Origin: Ochrobactrum sp. CM-21-5
Lineage (GTDB): Bacteria; Pseudomonadota; Alphaproteobacteria; Rhizobiales; Rhizobiaceae
Assembly: GCF_014253075.1 (NCBI RefSeq)
Contig: NZ_JACLZJ010000001.1
Location: 372,001 to 436,000, forward strand
Length of the DNA stretch: 64,000 nucleotides
Reading direction: 5' to 3'
Part shown: positions 28,325 through 39,637 of the stretch, in pieces
How positions within the stretch are numbered: the first letter of the stretch is position 1
Layout: every line of letters begins with the position of its first letter
Notes under the pieces: model-generated
The model's database searches: none
Seen by the model: the letters and a program-made list of their open reading frames with translations, nothing else
Told to the model about the DNA's origin: nothing
Position numbers and translations under genes: made by a program

Positions 28325-28824
28325 GGTCCGCCGCCCACGGAATCGCGCGATGACATCAGCACGAAGCGGCCCACCTTGAATGGCAGCGTCGCGAAGTTGC
28401 CGCGTGAGGACAGATAGTGCACCACATCGTCGATGCGGGCGTTCTTCAGCCGCGCCAGCGTCACATGGGGGGTGAACTTGCGCGGATCTGCGGGAATGCG
28501 GAGCCTCTGGCAGATGCGTTCGATTTCCGCCTGCAATGCGTTGAGTTCAGGCGAAGGGGATACACCCGCATAGATGCTGTGCGGCTTCTTGGAGCCGAAG
28601 GCATCGACACCCGACAGGTTGAGCATGAATTCAGGCCGCCGCACGCGATCAAGCGCATGGGCAATTTCGTCGGCCACATGGCCTTCCACATCTCCAATAA
28701 AACGCAGGGTTATGTGGTAGTTTTCGACATCAATCCAGCGTGCGCCGGGGAGACCGCCTCGCAGCAGCGAGAGCGAAAGCGCGGCGTCACGCGGGATTTC
28801 GAGGGCAGTGAAAAGACGCGGCAT
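28234..28824 (-). CDS. thpR: RNA 2',3'-cyclic phosphodiesterase (ThpR/LigT family)
   Basis: A 196-residue 2H-phosphoesterase that opens RNA 2',3'-cyclic phosphates; older name 2'-5' RNA ligase. Both HxT motifs are present: YHITLRFIGD at about residue 41 and PHVTLARLK at about 125. A GAGG ribosome site precedes the ATG. The C-terminal 30 residues (from about 167) lie entirely in the region shared with the phosphatase gene. The standard family end (PYIVEEAWPL) is reached at about residue 176, so the tail may be an extension created by loss of an earlier stop. Confidence 0.9.
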   Translation of the reverse strand: MPRLFTALEIPRDAALSLSLLRGGLPGARWIDVENYHITLRFIGDVEGHVADEIAHALDRVRRPEFMLNLSGVDAFGSKKPHSIYAGVSPSPELNALQAEIERICQRLRIPADPRKFTPHVTLARLKNARIDDVVHYLSSRGNFATLPFKVGRFVLMSSRDSVGGGPYIVEEAWPLVASARQNWSASAMEAARTMR

Positions 28825-28909
28825 AAGGCATCCTCCTCGAATCGTTCTACGGTTCCTAGCGAATCATTGATTGAGCGCGGGGACAAGTTGTTTATGTCCC
28901 CGAACACTC

Positions 28910-29629
28910 TCAGCCTCCCGATGTCCCCTTGTTTTGCATCTCCTTCAGGCTTTTTTCGATTGTGGGCATGAAATTGGACACCATCGTTTCGACGCCCTTT
29001 TCATTGGGGTGCATTCCGTCCTCCAGCAGAAGCTCCTTTTTCGCGGCCACACCGTCGAGGAAGAACGGGTAGAGCGGCACATCATATTTTTGTGCCAGCT
29101 TCGTATAGATGGGGTTGAACTTGTCGGCGTAGTCCTTGCCCATATTGGGCGGTGCCATCATACCGGTGAGGATAACGGAAATGCCGCGCTGCTTGAGGCG
29201 CGCCAGCATTTCGTCGAGATTCTTTTCCGTGATGTCGGGCTGGATGCCGCGCAAGGCGTCATTGGCGCCGAGCTCCAGAATCACCAGGTCGGTGCCATCC
29301 GGTACGGACCAGTCGATGCGCGAAAGCCCGCCGGTCGTCGTATCGCCGGATACGCCCGCATTTTCGATCACAACCTCAAAGCCTTTGTCATTGAGGCCCT
29401 TTTCGAGCTGCTGTGGAAAGGCGGCATCGGAAGGCAGAAGATAGCCAGCCATCAGGCTGTCTCCGAAGCCGATGATCTTCACCTGCGAAAGCTGCTCGGT
29501 CGGCAGCGCGTCTTCGAGACCGGTCGGGTCTTCGGCGCGTGCTCCGACAGTTACGGCAAAAAGTGCAAACAGGGACACAAGAAGCGTCTTGATCGTAACG
29601 GGTGAGGGGATTGGGAGTTTGAAACGCAT
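28910..29629 (-). CDS. tesA: Arylesterase/acyl-CoA thioesterase I (TesA-like SGNH hydrolase)
   Basis: A 239-residue periplasmic SGNH esterase. A signal peptide ends near GARAE (residue 32). Block I GFGDSLMAG holds the catalytic Ser, block III LELGANDAL the Asn, and block V EDGMHPNEKG the Asp and His. The start at MRFKLPIPS is supported by the signal peptide that follows. It is divergent from ybbA-ybbP, the same arrangement as tesA with ybbA/ybbP in E. coli, which suggests a long-conserved partnership whose physiology is still unclear. Confidence 0.93.
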   Translation of the reverse strand: MRFKLPIPSPVTIKTLLVSLFALFAVTVGARAEDPTGLEDALPTEQLSQVKIIGFGDSLMAGYLLPSDAAFPQQLEKGLNDKGFEVVIENAGVSGDTTTGGLSRIDWSVPDGTDLVILELGANDALRGIQPDITEKNLDEMLARLKQRGISVILTGMMAPPNMGKDYADKFNPIYTKLAQKYDVPLYPFFLDGVAAKKELLLEDGMHPNEKGVETMVSNFMPTIEKSLKEMQNKGTSGG

Positions 29630-29758
29630 CGTTGAAAACCCATATTTGAGGGGCTGCGGGCAAATCGCCCACCGAACTCTCACTGATAATCAGCGCAAAA
29701 CAAGTTCATTTTTGTGGCGTGGTCTGTGGTCTTGTAACTCATATAGGAAGAAAAGCGC

Positions 29759-30487
29759 GTGACGGAACAGGTTGTTGGCCCGATTATCGAACTTGAGAAC
29801 GTTCATCTGACGCTCGGCCACGCCGCCTCATCGGTGCATGTGCTGAAGGGGGTTTCCCTTCATATTGCGCGAGGCCAGTCGGTTGGCATCGTCGGTCCGT
29901 CCGGTTCGGGCAAGTCCACGCTTCTGATGGTTTTGGCCGGACTGGAGCATATCGATAACGGAATCGTGAAGATCGCGGGCGAAGCGATCAGCGCCATGAG
30001 CGAGGATCAGGCCGCCGCTTTCCGTGGGGCGAATATCGGCATCGTGTTCCAGTCTTTCCATCTCATTCCCAACATGACCGCGCTGGAAAATGTCGCCGTG
30101 CCGCTGGAACTGGCCGGGCGCAAGGATGCGTTTGAAGTGGCGGAACGCGAATTGCGCGCTGTTGGCCTTGCCGAGCGTCTCACCCATTATCCGTCCGAAC
30201 TATCCGGCGGTGAGCAGCAGCGTGTCGCAATTGCCCGCGCGCTTGCGCCGTCGCCGAAAATCCTGATCGCGGATGAGCCGACCGGCAATCTCGACACGGC
30301 AACGGGTCGCCAGATTGCTGATCTTTTGTTCGCCAAACAACGCGAGAACGGCCTGACGATGGTGCTCGTCACACATGATCCGTCGCTTGCTGCGCGCTGC
30401 GATCTTGAAATCCCGGTGCGCTCGGGCCGTATCGAGGAGCCTGCGCAGGGTGGTGCTGTTTTCGAAACAATGGCGGCAGGCGCATGA
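29759..30487 (+). CDS. ybbA: ABC transporter ATPase, YbbA/LolD-like
   Basis: MacB-type ATPase subunit (242 residues) with GTG start and AGGAAG upstream. Walker A GPSGSGKSTL, signature LSGGEQQRVAIARAL, Walker B ILIADEPTGNLD and the H-loop VTHDPS are intact. Its stop overlaps the ATG of the large permease gene by four bases. LolD is a close relative, but the divergent tesA gene and the single large FtsX-domain partner fit YbbA better. Confidence 0.92.
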   Translation: MTEQVVGPIIELENVHLTLGHAASSVHVLKGVSLHIARGQSVGIVGPSGSGKSTLLMVLAGLEHIDNGIVKIAGEAISAMSEDQAAAFRGANIGIVFQSFHLIPNMTALENVAVPLELAGRKDAFEVAERELRAVGLAERLTHYPSELSGGEQQRVAIARALAPSPKILIADEPTGNLDTATGRQIADLLFAKQRENGLTMVLVTHDPSLAARCDLEIPVRSGRIEEPAQGGAVFETMAAGA

Positions 30488-33033
30488 GTGCGGCAAATGC
30501 GTTTTCGCTTGCTCTCCGTTTTGCCTTGCGTGAAATGCGCGGCGGCTTGTCCGGTTTCTATATTTTCCTCGCCTGTATCGCGCTCGGCGTTGCCGCCATC
30601 GGCGGCGTCAATTCGGTGGCCCGTTCGGTGAGCACCGGCATCGCCTCGGAAGGTCAGAGCATCCTTGGCGGCGATATCAGTTTTGCCCTCAACCAGCGTG
30701 AGGTCACGGCAGACGAGCGCGCTTTCATCGAGAAGCAGGGCAGGATGGCGCAAAGCGCCACCATGCGTTCCATGGCGCGCATGCCTGACGGTTCCGACCA
30801 GTCGCTGGTCGAGGTGAAGGCGGTGGACGCCGCCTATCCGCTTTATGGTGCGTTGAAGGTCGAGCCTCGGCAGACGCTGGCTAATATGACCGGTGAGAAG
30901 CAGGGCGTCTATGGCGCTGCCGTCAGCCAGGATTTCCTTAATCGCATGGGGCTTTCAGTTGGTGCGAAAGTGCTGCTCGGTTCGCAGACGTTCGAATTGC
31001 GCGGGTTAATCGAGAGCGAACCGGATCTGCTTTCGTCCGGCTTCAACTTTGCGCCACGTTTTCTGGATTCGCTGGATGGCCTGCGCGCTTCCGGCCTGAT
31101 TCAGCCCGGAAGTCTTGTCGATCATATCTACAAAGTCGCTCTTCCCGATGGCACGCCGGATTCTGCGATTGCTGCAGTTCGGCGGCAGGCTGCCGCCGAT
31201 TTCCCGGATGCAGGTTGGAACATTCGTTCGCGCGCCAATGCCGCCCCGGCCTTGAGCGCCAATATCGAGCGCTTTTCGCAGTTTCTGACATTGGTGGGCC
31301 TGACGGCCCTGATTGTCGGCGGCGTCGGTGTCGCCAATGCGGTGCGCGCCTATCTCGACGGCAAGCGCGGGGTGATCGCGACGTTCAAATCTCTCGGTGC
31401 GCCTGCCCGTTTCGCGGTTCTGGTCTATCTGGTGCAGATCATGGTGATCGGCCTGATAGGCATTGTCGTGGGTCTTGCATTTGCTGCGATCATTCCTTTT
31501 GCCGCCGCGTTGCTGCTCGCCAACTACTTGCCGGTTGCCGGTGGCGGCGGTTTTTTCCCCGATGCGCTTGGGCTCGCGGCAATCTTCGGACTCATCACCA
31601 CACTGGCTTTCGCCATCATTCCGCTTGGCCGCGCCCGCAACATTCCTGCAACGGCGCTCTTCCGGGAGCAGGGCTTCGAGCAGCGTGGCTATCCGCCGTT
31701 TCTCTATCTCTCCCTTGCGGTTTTGCTGATTGCCGCATTGGCCGGACTGGCCCTCTATGTCGCCTATGACCGGCGCATTGCGGCAATCTTCATTGTCTCG
31801 GCGATAGCTGCTTTCGGCGTGCTGCGCCTCGTGGCAGACGGTATACGCTGGCTTGCCCGTCGCGCGCCGCGCGTGCGTTCGACTGCGCTGCGCCTCGCCA
31901 TCGGCAATATCCATCGCCCCGGCGCACTGACGCCTTCTGTGGTGCTTTCGCTTGGGCTTGGCCTGACGCTGATGGTGGCGATTGCGCTGATCGACGGCAA
32001 TCTGCGCCGCCAGGTGACGGAAAACATTCCGGCACAGGCGCCCGATTTCTTCTTCGTGGATATCCAGAACCGCGATATCGGTGATTTTACCAATCTCGTC
32101 CGCGACATCGTACCCGACGGGAAACTCACGTCTGGTCCCATGCTGCGGGGGCGCATCATTGCCTTCAACGGCACCAATGTGCGTGGCATGACCATTCCGC
32201 CGGAAGCGGCCTGGGTGTTGCGCGGCGACCGCGGCATAACCTTTTCCGATACCGTTCCCGAAAACTCGACCCTCACGGAAGGCGAATGGTGGCCGACAGA
32301 TTATGGCGGTGAACCGCTGGTGTCCTTCGCGGAGCGCGAGGGCAAGGAGCTGGGGCTGAAGCTCGGCGACACGGTAACGGTCAATGTGCTTGGCCGCAAC
32401 ATCACCGCGAAGATCGCAAGCTTCCGGCAGGTGCAATGGGAAACGCTGGCGATGAATTTCGTCATGGTGTTTTCGCCCAACACTTTTGCCGGTGCACCAG
32501 CCACATGGCTCGCTACGCTGGTCATTCCCGACAATCAGAAGAACCTCGCGCCGGACGTGCTCAGACAGGTCACGAAGACATGGCCCGCCGTCACGACCGT
32601 GAGCGTGACCGATGCACTCAATGTCGCCAACGATCTCATCAGCCAGCTTGCGACCGCCATCCGCGCTGCGGCTTCCATCGCGCTTGCGGCTTCGATTCTG
32701 GTGCTGGGCGGAGCCCTCGCCGCAGGAAATCGCGCCCGTGTGCATGATGCGGTGGTGTTGAAGACGCTCGGCGCCACGCGCGGCACGCTGATCGCGGCCT
32801 ATGTGCTGGAATATATGCTGCTCGGGCTTGCGACCGCGATCTTTGCGCTGGTCGCGGGCAGCACTGCCGGCTGGTATGTTGTGGTGGAAATCATGAAGTT
32901 GAAAGCGAGCTTCCTGCCCGACGTGGCGCTGATTACAATTGCAATTTCGCTGGTGCTCACCGTGGGCTTTGGTCTGGCAGGGACGTGGCGCGTTCTCGGA
33001 CAAAAACCTGCACTGGTTTTAAGGACCATATGA
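30484..33033 (+). CDS. ybbP: FtsX-like ABC permease, YbbP
   Basis: An 849-residue permease with two FtsX/MacB-type halves. One helix near residues 22-44 is followed by a periplasmic domain of about 210 residues, three helices at about 260-375, extra helices at about 400-450 and 485-510, a second large periplasmic domain to about 715, and three C-terminal helices. These proteins are type VII mechanotransmission exporters, thought to move or pull hydrophobic substrates from the inner membrane. It is translationally coupled to ybbA. The substrate is unknown. Confidence 0.92.
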   Translation: MSAANAFSLALRFALREMRGGLSGFYIFLACIALGVAAIGGVNSVARSVSTGIASEGQSILGGDISFALNQREVTADERAFIEKQGRMAQSATMRSMARMPDGSDQSLVEVKAVDAAYPLYGALKVEPRQTLANMTGEKQGVYGAAVSQDFLNRMGLSVGAKVLLGSQTFELRGLIESEPDLLSSGFNFAPRFLDSLDGLRASGLIQPGSLVDHIYKVALPDGTPDSAIAAVRRQAAADFPDAGWNIRSRANAAPALSANIERFSQFLTLVGLTALIVGGVGVANAVRAYLDGKRGVIATFKSLGAPARFAVLVYLVQIMVIGLIGIVVGLAFAAIIPFAAALLLANYLPVAGGGGFFPDALGLAAIFGLITTLAFAIIPLGRARNIPATALFREQGFEQRGYPPFLYLSLAVLLIAALAGLALYVAYDRRIAAIFIVSAIAAFGVLRLVADGIRWLARRAPRVRSTALRLAIGNIHRPGALTPSVVLSLGLGLTLMVAIALIDGNLRRQVTENIPAQAPDFFFVDIQNRDIGDFTNLVRDIVPDGKLTSGPMLRGRIIAFNGTNVRGMTIPPEAAWVLRGDRGITFSDTVPENSTLTEGEWWPTDYGGEPLVSFAEREGKELGLKLGDTVTVNVLGRNITAKIASFRQVQWETLAMNFVMVFSPNTFAGAPATWLATLVIPDNQKNLAPDVLRQVTKTWPAVTTVSVTDALNVANDLISQLATAIRAAASIALAASILVLGGALAAGNRARVHDAVVLKTLGATRGTLIAAYVLEYMLLGLATAIFALVAGSTAGWYVVVEIMKLKASFLPDVALITIAISLVLTVGFGLAGTWRVLGQKPALVLRTI

Positions 33034-33125
33034 GGATTTGTAATCAATTGCGGTACAATCCGGTTAAACCATTGGATCGCATGGGGAATGTGAGTTGGAT
33101 TTCAACCCTTTGCATCACGATTTTT

Positions 33126-33142
33126 TACAAGTGGTACTTGTA
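33126..33142. promoter_or_regulatory. 17-bp palindrome upstream of the Bax-inhibitor-like gene
   Basis: TACAAGT and ACTTGTA are perfect 7-bp arms separated by GGT, in the 233-bp gap after ybbP. The short spacer favours a dimeric regulator's binding site over an RNA hairpin. The downstream gene starts 124 bases away. Confidence 0.4.
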
Positions 33143-33266
33143 CGGGATAGGTAAAATCCCCATAATGTTTGTCAGGCATGCTGGGGTCCCGCCAGCGGCG
33201 CCTGGCGGCGGCTCGTCCTATTGAGCGCCCCGACACCGGACGGGACAAGGCAAAAGGATTTAAGTC

Positions 33267-34004
33267 ATGGCTGACTTTCGCAACATTCAGGCTCAGCAGA
33301 GGCCGGTAGGCGGTGCCCGCGCGGATGCGGGCATCGATCAGGGCCTGCGCAGCTACATGCTGGGCGTCTACAACATGATGGCTATCGGCTTGGCCGTTAC
33401 CGGCCTTGCCGCATTTGGTACCGCGGCTCTCGCTCAGTCCAACCCGGCTTTCCAGCAGCTTCTTTTCGCAAGCCCGCTGCGCTGGGTCATTATGCTTGCC
33501 CCGCTGGCGGCAGTATTCTTCCTGAGCTTCCGCATTGAGCGCATGTCGGTTGCCGCCGCGCAGCTGACCTTCTGGGTCTATGCCGGACTGGTGGGCCTGT
33601 CGCTGTCGTCGATCTTCATCGTCTTCACCGGCCAGAGCATCGTGCGCACCTTCTTCGTGACAGCCGCGTCCTTCGGCGCTCTGTCACTTTACGGTTACAC
33701 GACCAAGCGTGATCTGTCCGCAATGGGCTCATTCCTGATGATGGGGCTGTTCGGCCTTATCATCGCTTCGGTTGTCAACATCTTCCTCGGCTCCACCGCG
33801 CTGCAGTTTGCTGTGTCGGTAATGGGCGTTCTGATCTTTGCGGGCCTCACGGCTTACGACACGCAGTCGATCAAGGAAATGTACTACGAAGGCGATGCCT
33901 CGGACACGCAGGGCCGCAAGATCGTGATGGGCGCGCTGCGTCTCTATCTCGACTTCATCAACATGTTCATGTTCCTGCTTCAGTTCATGGGCAATCGTGA
34001 ATAG
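33267..34004 (+). CDS. Bax inhibitor-1/YccA family membrane protein
   Basis: A 245-residue inner-membrane protein with a soluble N-terminus of about 30 residues and seven hydrophobic helices. The family signature is at the C-terminal part: GVLIFAGLTAYDTQSIKEMYYEG, whose acidic residues form the calcium/proton-sensing pair in studied members. Bacterial relatives include YccA, an FtsH modulator, and BsYetJ, a calcium leak channel. A clean terminator follows the stop, so it is transcribed alone. Confidence 0.93.
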   Translation: MADFRNIQAQQRPVGGARADAGIDQGLRSYMLGVYNMMAIGLAVTGLAAFGTAALAQSNPAFQQLLFASPLRWVIMLAPLAAVFFLSFRIERMSVAAAQLTFWVYAGLVGLSLSSIFIVFTGQSIVRTFFVTAASFGALSLYGYTTKRDLSAMGSFLMMGLFGLIIASVVNIFLGSTALQFAVSVMGVLIFAGLTAYDTQSIKEMYYEGDASDTQGRKIVMGALRLYLDFINMFMFLLQFMGNRE

Positions 34005-34027
34005 CCAGGCCGGAATTGGATCAAGTG

Positions 34028-34055
34028 AAAGGGCAGCGGAAACGCTGCCCTTTTT
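34028..34055 (+). terminator. Intrinsic terminator of the Bax-inhibitor-like gene
   Basis: GGGCAGCG and CGCTGCCC form a perfect 8-bp stem with a GAAA loop followed by five T, 24 bases after the stop codon. Confidence 0.92.
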
Positions 34056-34117
34056 GCTTTCGCACAGATGATTCCTGATGCATGTTGAAATGTCTGCTGC
34101 AACACTTCCGGTTTCCC

Positions 34118-34660
34118 ATGCCTGTCATTCGCAAGTTTCTCCCTGCCGATATAGATACCATCACCACCATCTATACGGAGGCCGTGCTGAATGGCGCGGG
34201 ATCCTATGAGATCGAGCCGCCAACAGTCGATGAGATGAGGCATCGTTTCGACAATCTGCTGGAGCAAGGGTTTCCGATTCTGGTGGCCGAGGAGGGCGGT
34301 ACGGTTCTGGGCTATGCCTATGCCAGCTATTTTCGCTTGAGGCCCGCCTATCGTTGGCTTGCGGAAGATTCGATCTATGTTGCACCCGAAGCGAAAGGCA
34401 GGGGGATCGGAAAGGTTCTGCTGTCGGAACTGATTGTCAGGCTCTCTGCACAGGGGTTTCGGCAAATATTAGCCGTCATCGGCGATGGCGAATATAATAT
34501 AGCTTCGGTGAAGCTGCACGAGAGCCTCGGCTTCAGCCACTGCGGACGTATTGCGGGTTCGGGCTTCAAACACGAGCGCTGGCTCGATACCGTGCTGATG
34601 CAGTTGCCGCTCAACGGCGGCCGCTTAACCGCGCCGGAAAAGCCGCCTCTATCTTCATGA
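34118..34660 (+). CDS. GNAT N-acetyltransferase, phosphinothricin-type
   Basis: A 180-residue acetyltransferase resembling the Pat/MddA group that acetylates phosphinothricin, methionine sulfone or similar amino acid analogues. Motif A with the acetyl-CoA loop is IYVAPEAKGRGIGKVLL, and the C-terminal NIASVKLHESLGFSHCGR and FKHERWLDTVLMQ are typical. The start at MPVIRKFLPADID is preferred to an ATG 12 codons upstream. It is preceded by a terminator and stands alone. The substrate is inferred only from family resemblance. Confidence 0.88.
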   Translation: MPVIRKFLPADIDTITTIYTEAVLNGAGSYEIEPPTVDEMRHRFDNLLEQGFPILVAEEGGTVLGYAYASYFRLRPAYRWLAEDSIYVAPEAKGRGIGKVLLSELIVRLSAQGFRQILAVIGDGEYNIASVKLHESLGFSHCGRIAGSGFKHERWLDTVLMQLPLNGGRLTAPEKPPLSS

Positions 34661-34708
34661 CACAGCGCGTTCTTTCACCAGAACCGGGATGCACCGCTTC
34701 TGGGCGAA

Positions 34709-35107
34709 TCAGCTGTCCACGAGCTTGAGGCTCTTGTCGAACACGCGAAGCACGCGTTCTAGTTCATGGCCGCGCTTCATGATGAGACCGCTGGCCGCGA
34801 TTACCGAATAAGCGCCCTGTTTTTGTGACAGTTTCGGATTTTTTTCCACGCGGAACAACGGCACCTCGCTTGCTCTGCGGAAGATGGAAAACACCGCACG
34901 GTCGTTCAGATGATCGATCGCGTAATCGCGCCATGCACCCGCAGCAACCATGCGGCCATAAATATTGAGAATTTTGCCGAGTTCATGTCGGTTGAAACTG
35001 ACTGTCGTGGGCGTCGGCCTTGCCCGGTCGAGCGGGACGACCTTTGGCGAAGCAGTCGAGGGTGAAGGGGATGACAAATCCTCATTCGCTGCGCTTGAAG
35101 TATCCAT
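34709..35107 (-). CDS. DUF2794 protein
   Basis: A 132-residue soluble protein of the DUF2794 family, common in Rhizobiales and of unknown function. A Ser/Pro-rich N-terminal 35 residues precede the conserved core (SFNRHELGKILNIYGRMV, AGAWRDYAIDHLNDRAVFSIFRR, LFRVEKNPKL). Length and order are normal. It is isolated, with 480 bases of non-coding DNA upstream. Confidence 0.88.
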   Translation of the reverse strand: MDTSSAANEDLSSPSPSTASPKVVPLDRARPTPTTVSFNRHELGKILNIYGRMVAAGAWRDYAIDHLNDRAVFSIFRRASEVPLFRVEKNPKLSQKQGAYSVIAASGLIMKRGHELERVLRVFDKSLKLVDS

Positions 35108-35589
35108 TTCCTTCCTTTCAGCCGTTGTTTGGGCGAAGCGGCAGGCGCATCAGCTGAAGCCGATGCATGACAACAGGGTGATGCTTTTATGAAACAAATT
35201 CAAGTGTAACCGGGTTCTGGCTGTCCAATTGCCGGACAGGCGGGATTCATTGCAATAAATTGGGGGCTAAAACTTGCATATTAGTTATTCACGAAAAGAG
35301 AATAGCTGTTGGCAATGGTGATTGGCGGCCACATTTTTGCCTTGTCAGCTTCGCATTCCAGCCTGATTGTGGCTTCAGCATCCGTATGTTGCCTGAGACG
35401 GTTCGGTTCGGGTATGTCCGACCCCAAGCCCCCCGCCCAAAGGACTGCCCGAGCCGAACCAACCTTCTTCGTCCGACCGAGCTGCAACAATCACAAAGCC
35501 TCGGCGCAGGCACTCCCCCGCTCACGATCGAAACATATCAAGCCGCATAATTTTATTCACGGCACAGACGCGTTTGGCGAGTAAAGCTT
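35108..35589. other. Intergenic region of about 480 bp
   Basis: No credible protein gene. Several frames of 70-90 codons exist on both strands but they overlap each other, have Arg/Pro-rich translations and lack ribosome sites. The main structure is the hairpin at 35,400-35,460. The left 170 bases form the promoter region of the DUF2794 gene. Confidence 0.6.
35400..35460. ncRNA. Candidate structured RNA: long hairpin with C-rich loop
   Basis: GGTTCGG/CCGAACC, then TCGGG/CCCGA, then GTCC/GGAC make a three-part stem with small mismatches around a 22-base loop. On the + strand the loop holds CCCC, CCCCCC and CCC; on the - strand it is G-rich. It sits in the middle of a 480-bp gap. C-rich loops are typical of rhizobial small RNAs that pair with ribosome sites, but strand, promoter and terminator are not evident. 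The RNA assignment is inference. Confidence 0.35.
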
Positions 35590-36408
35590 TTAGAGTCCAA
35601 GAGGAGTCTTCTGCTTGAATATGGCCGCGCCATGCATCGGCCCTAGCGAGTTATCGCTACGCGTTTCCTGAAGCACGACAGCGCAGCCTGTAACATCCTT
35701 GCGTGCCAGTTCCGATGCCGGGAGTTCTATCTTGAGCGATTGACCATCCCACATGCCGATCGTGTTGATATCGCTGACCGTATTGCGATAGGTGATCGCT
35801 TCACCGGCATTCTCACCCTCGGTGATCGGAATCGTTACCGAATCGCGGAAATAAAAGAGAACCACATGCACGGGCTCTTTCGGCTTCTGGCCTGCGCCGA
35901 TGTCGATGGAGAGGCGTCCGTCGCCAAGCTGTTTGATGGAAACCGGAACACTGAGTTTGTTTGCCGCAATCTTTTCATCGATAGCAGCACTATCGCGTCC
36001 GTTCGCTTCCACCATGCCGTTGACGACTACCTGTGGGGTATAGATCATCTTGGCATTGAAGGAATTGCGATAGGCATTCTGCCTATCCGTATTGTCCTGC
36101 GTGGCGAGCGTATCGCGCCAACCCATATAATCCCAATAATTGACATGGAACGATAGCGCCAGAATGTTTGGGTCATCGGCATACTGGGCGAAATTCGCGT
36201 CAGCCTTCGGGCAGGACTTGCAGCCCTGGCTCGTATACAGCTCAAGCACAGTGGTTTTCTGGTCGCTGTCCTGCGCTTTCGCAAGGCCCTGCATCGAGAT
36301 GCAGCCGGTAAACGCCAGTCCCAGAACAGCACAGACATTACGCCAGCCGGGCAGATGTTTGCCGCTAAGCCACGGGCCTGTCCCATAAAATGGGGCTTGG
36401 AGTATCAC
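35590..36408 (-). CDS. DUF1223 thioredoxin-like exported protein
   Basis: A 272-residue exported protein of the DUF1223 family. The frame opens with GTG; a hydrophobic segment at about residues 24-44 (NVCAVLGLAFTGCISM) works as a signal peptide, so the true start may be further in. The thioredoxin-like CxxC is GCKSCPKAD near residue 62, followed by conserved HVNYWDYMGWRD and TPQVVVNG. Function is unknown; a periplasmic redox role is plausible. It is transcribed alone. Confidence 0.85.
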   Translation of the reverse strand: MILQAPFYGTGPWLSGKHLPGWRNVCAVLGLAFTGCISMQGLAKAQDSDQKTTVLELYTSQGCKSCPKADANFAQYADDPNILALSFHVNYWDYMGWRDTLATQDNTDRQNAYRNSFNAKMIYTPQVVVNGMVEANGRDSAAIDEKIAANKLSVPVSIKQLGDGRLSIDIGAGQKPKEPVHVVLFYFRDSVTIPITEGENAGEAITYRNTVSDINTIGMWDGQSLKIELPASELARKDVTGCAVVLQETRSDNSLGPMHGAAIFKQKTPLGL

Positions 36409-36593
36409 TTCGTTTCATCCCACAATTATTGATGCTGACATCTATTATTTAGGAACTGGAGCGATCAATAGGAATTCACGTTGCGGTGAGATTCAAAACC
36501 GATTGTGCCCTAATTGTATCATAGCCTGTGCAAGTCTTTGAAGTCACATGCATATCGGCATCGGTAATTTTGTGCCCCTCGTCTTTCGCCACG

Positions 36594-36626
36594 AAAAAAG
36601 CCGCCGGAGCGATCCGGCGGCTTTTT
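36594..36626 (-). terminator. Intrinsic terminator of acnA
   Basis: On the reverse strand AAAAAGCCGCCGGA and TCCGGCGGCTTTTTTC form a long stem with a four-base loop, about 20 bases after the aconitase stop. Confidence 0.92.
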
Positions 36627-36646
36627 CATGTTGTCGGTTGCTGTGA

Positions 36647-39334
<2,688 letters not shown>

Positions 39335-39637
39335 TGCGTTCGTCCTTCATGCTGCTGGCCGGAAAACCAGGACGAACGCCTCTGCTGCGTTTCAAGGACG
39401 CGCCAAGGTGCGGGTGCAGTCATTTCCGCTGTCCGTCCCGAAGCTCAGGGCTCTTGAGGGCGCCCAAGTGTTTGAGATCGGCCAAAAATGGTTTCCACGC
39501 CGACCGCTGGCGTGGTAGCTCTCATATAGAGAGTTTTCTAAAACGATTCCAGACTGAATCTCATGAAATTCCCCCTTGCGGCGAAATGTTGCGATAGCTT
39601 CGTTCGGCCTTTGCCGGATGTGGTCTAAGGAGAGAAT
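39335..39637. other. Divergent promoter region between acnA and ccmA
   Basis: About 300 bases with no gene. It should hold the promoters of both acnA and ccmABCDG. A small inverted repeat CCACGCC/GGCGTGG sits at 39,495-39,515. No recognisable iron-responsive site was identified by eye. Confidence 0.5.

Noticed and set aside
31006-33003. 665-codon open frame antisense to ybbP
   Set aside because: It mirrors a well-defined permease gene; long antisense frames are expected from GC-rich third-position bias and its translation is Arg/His/Gln-rich without domains.
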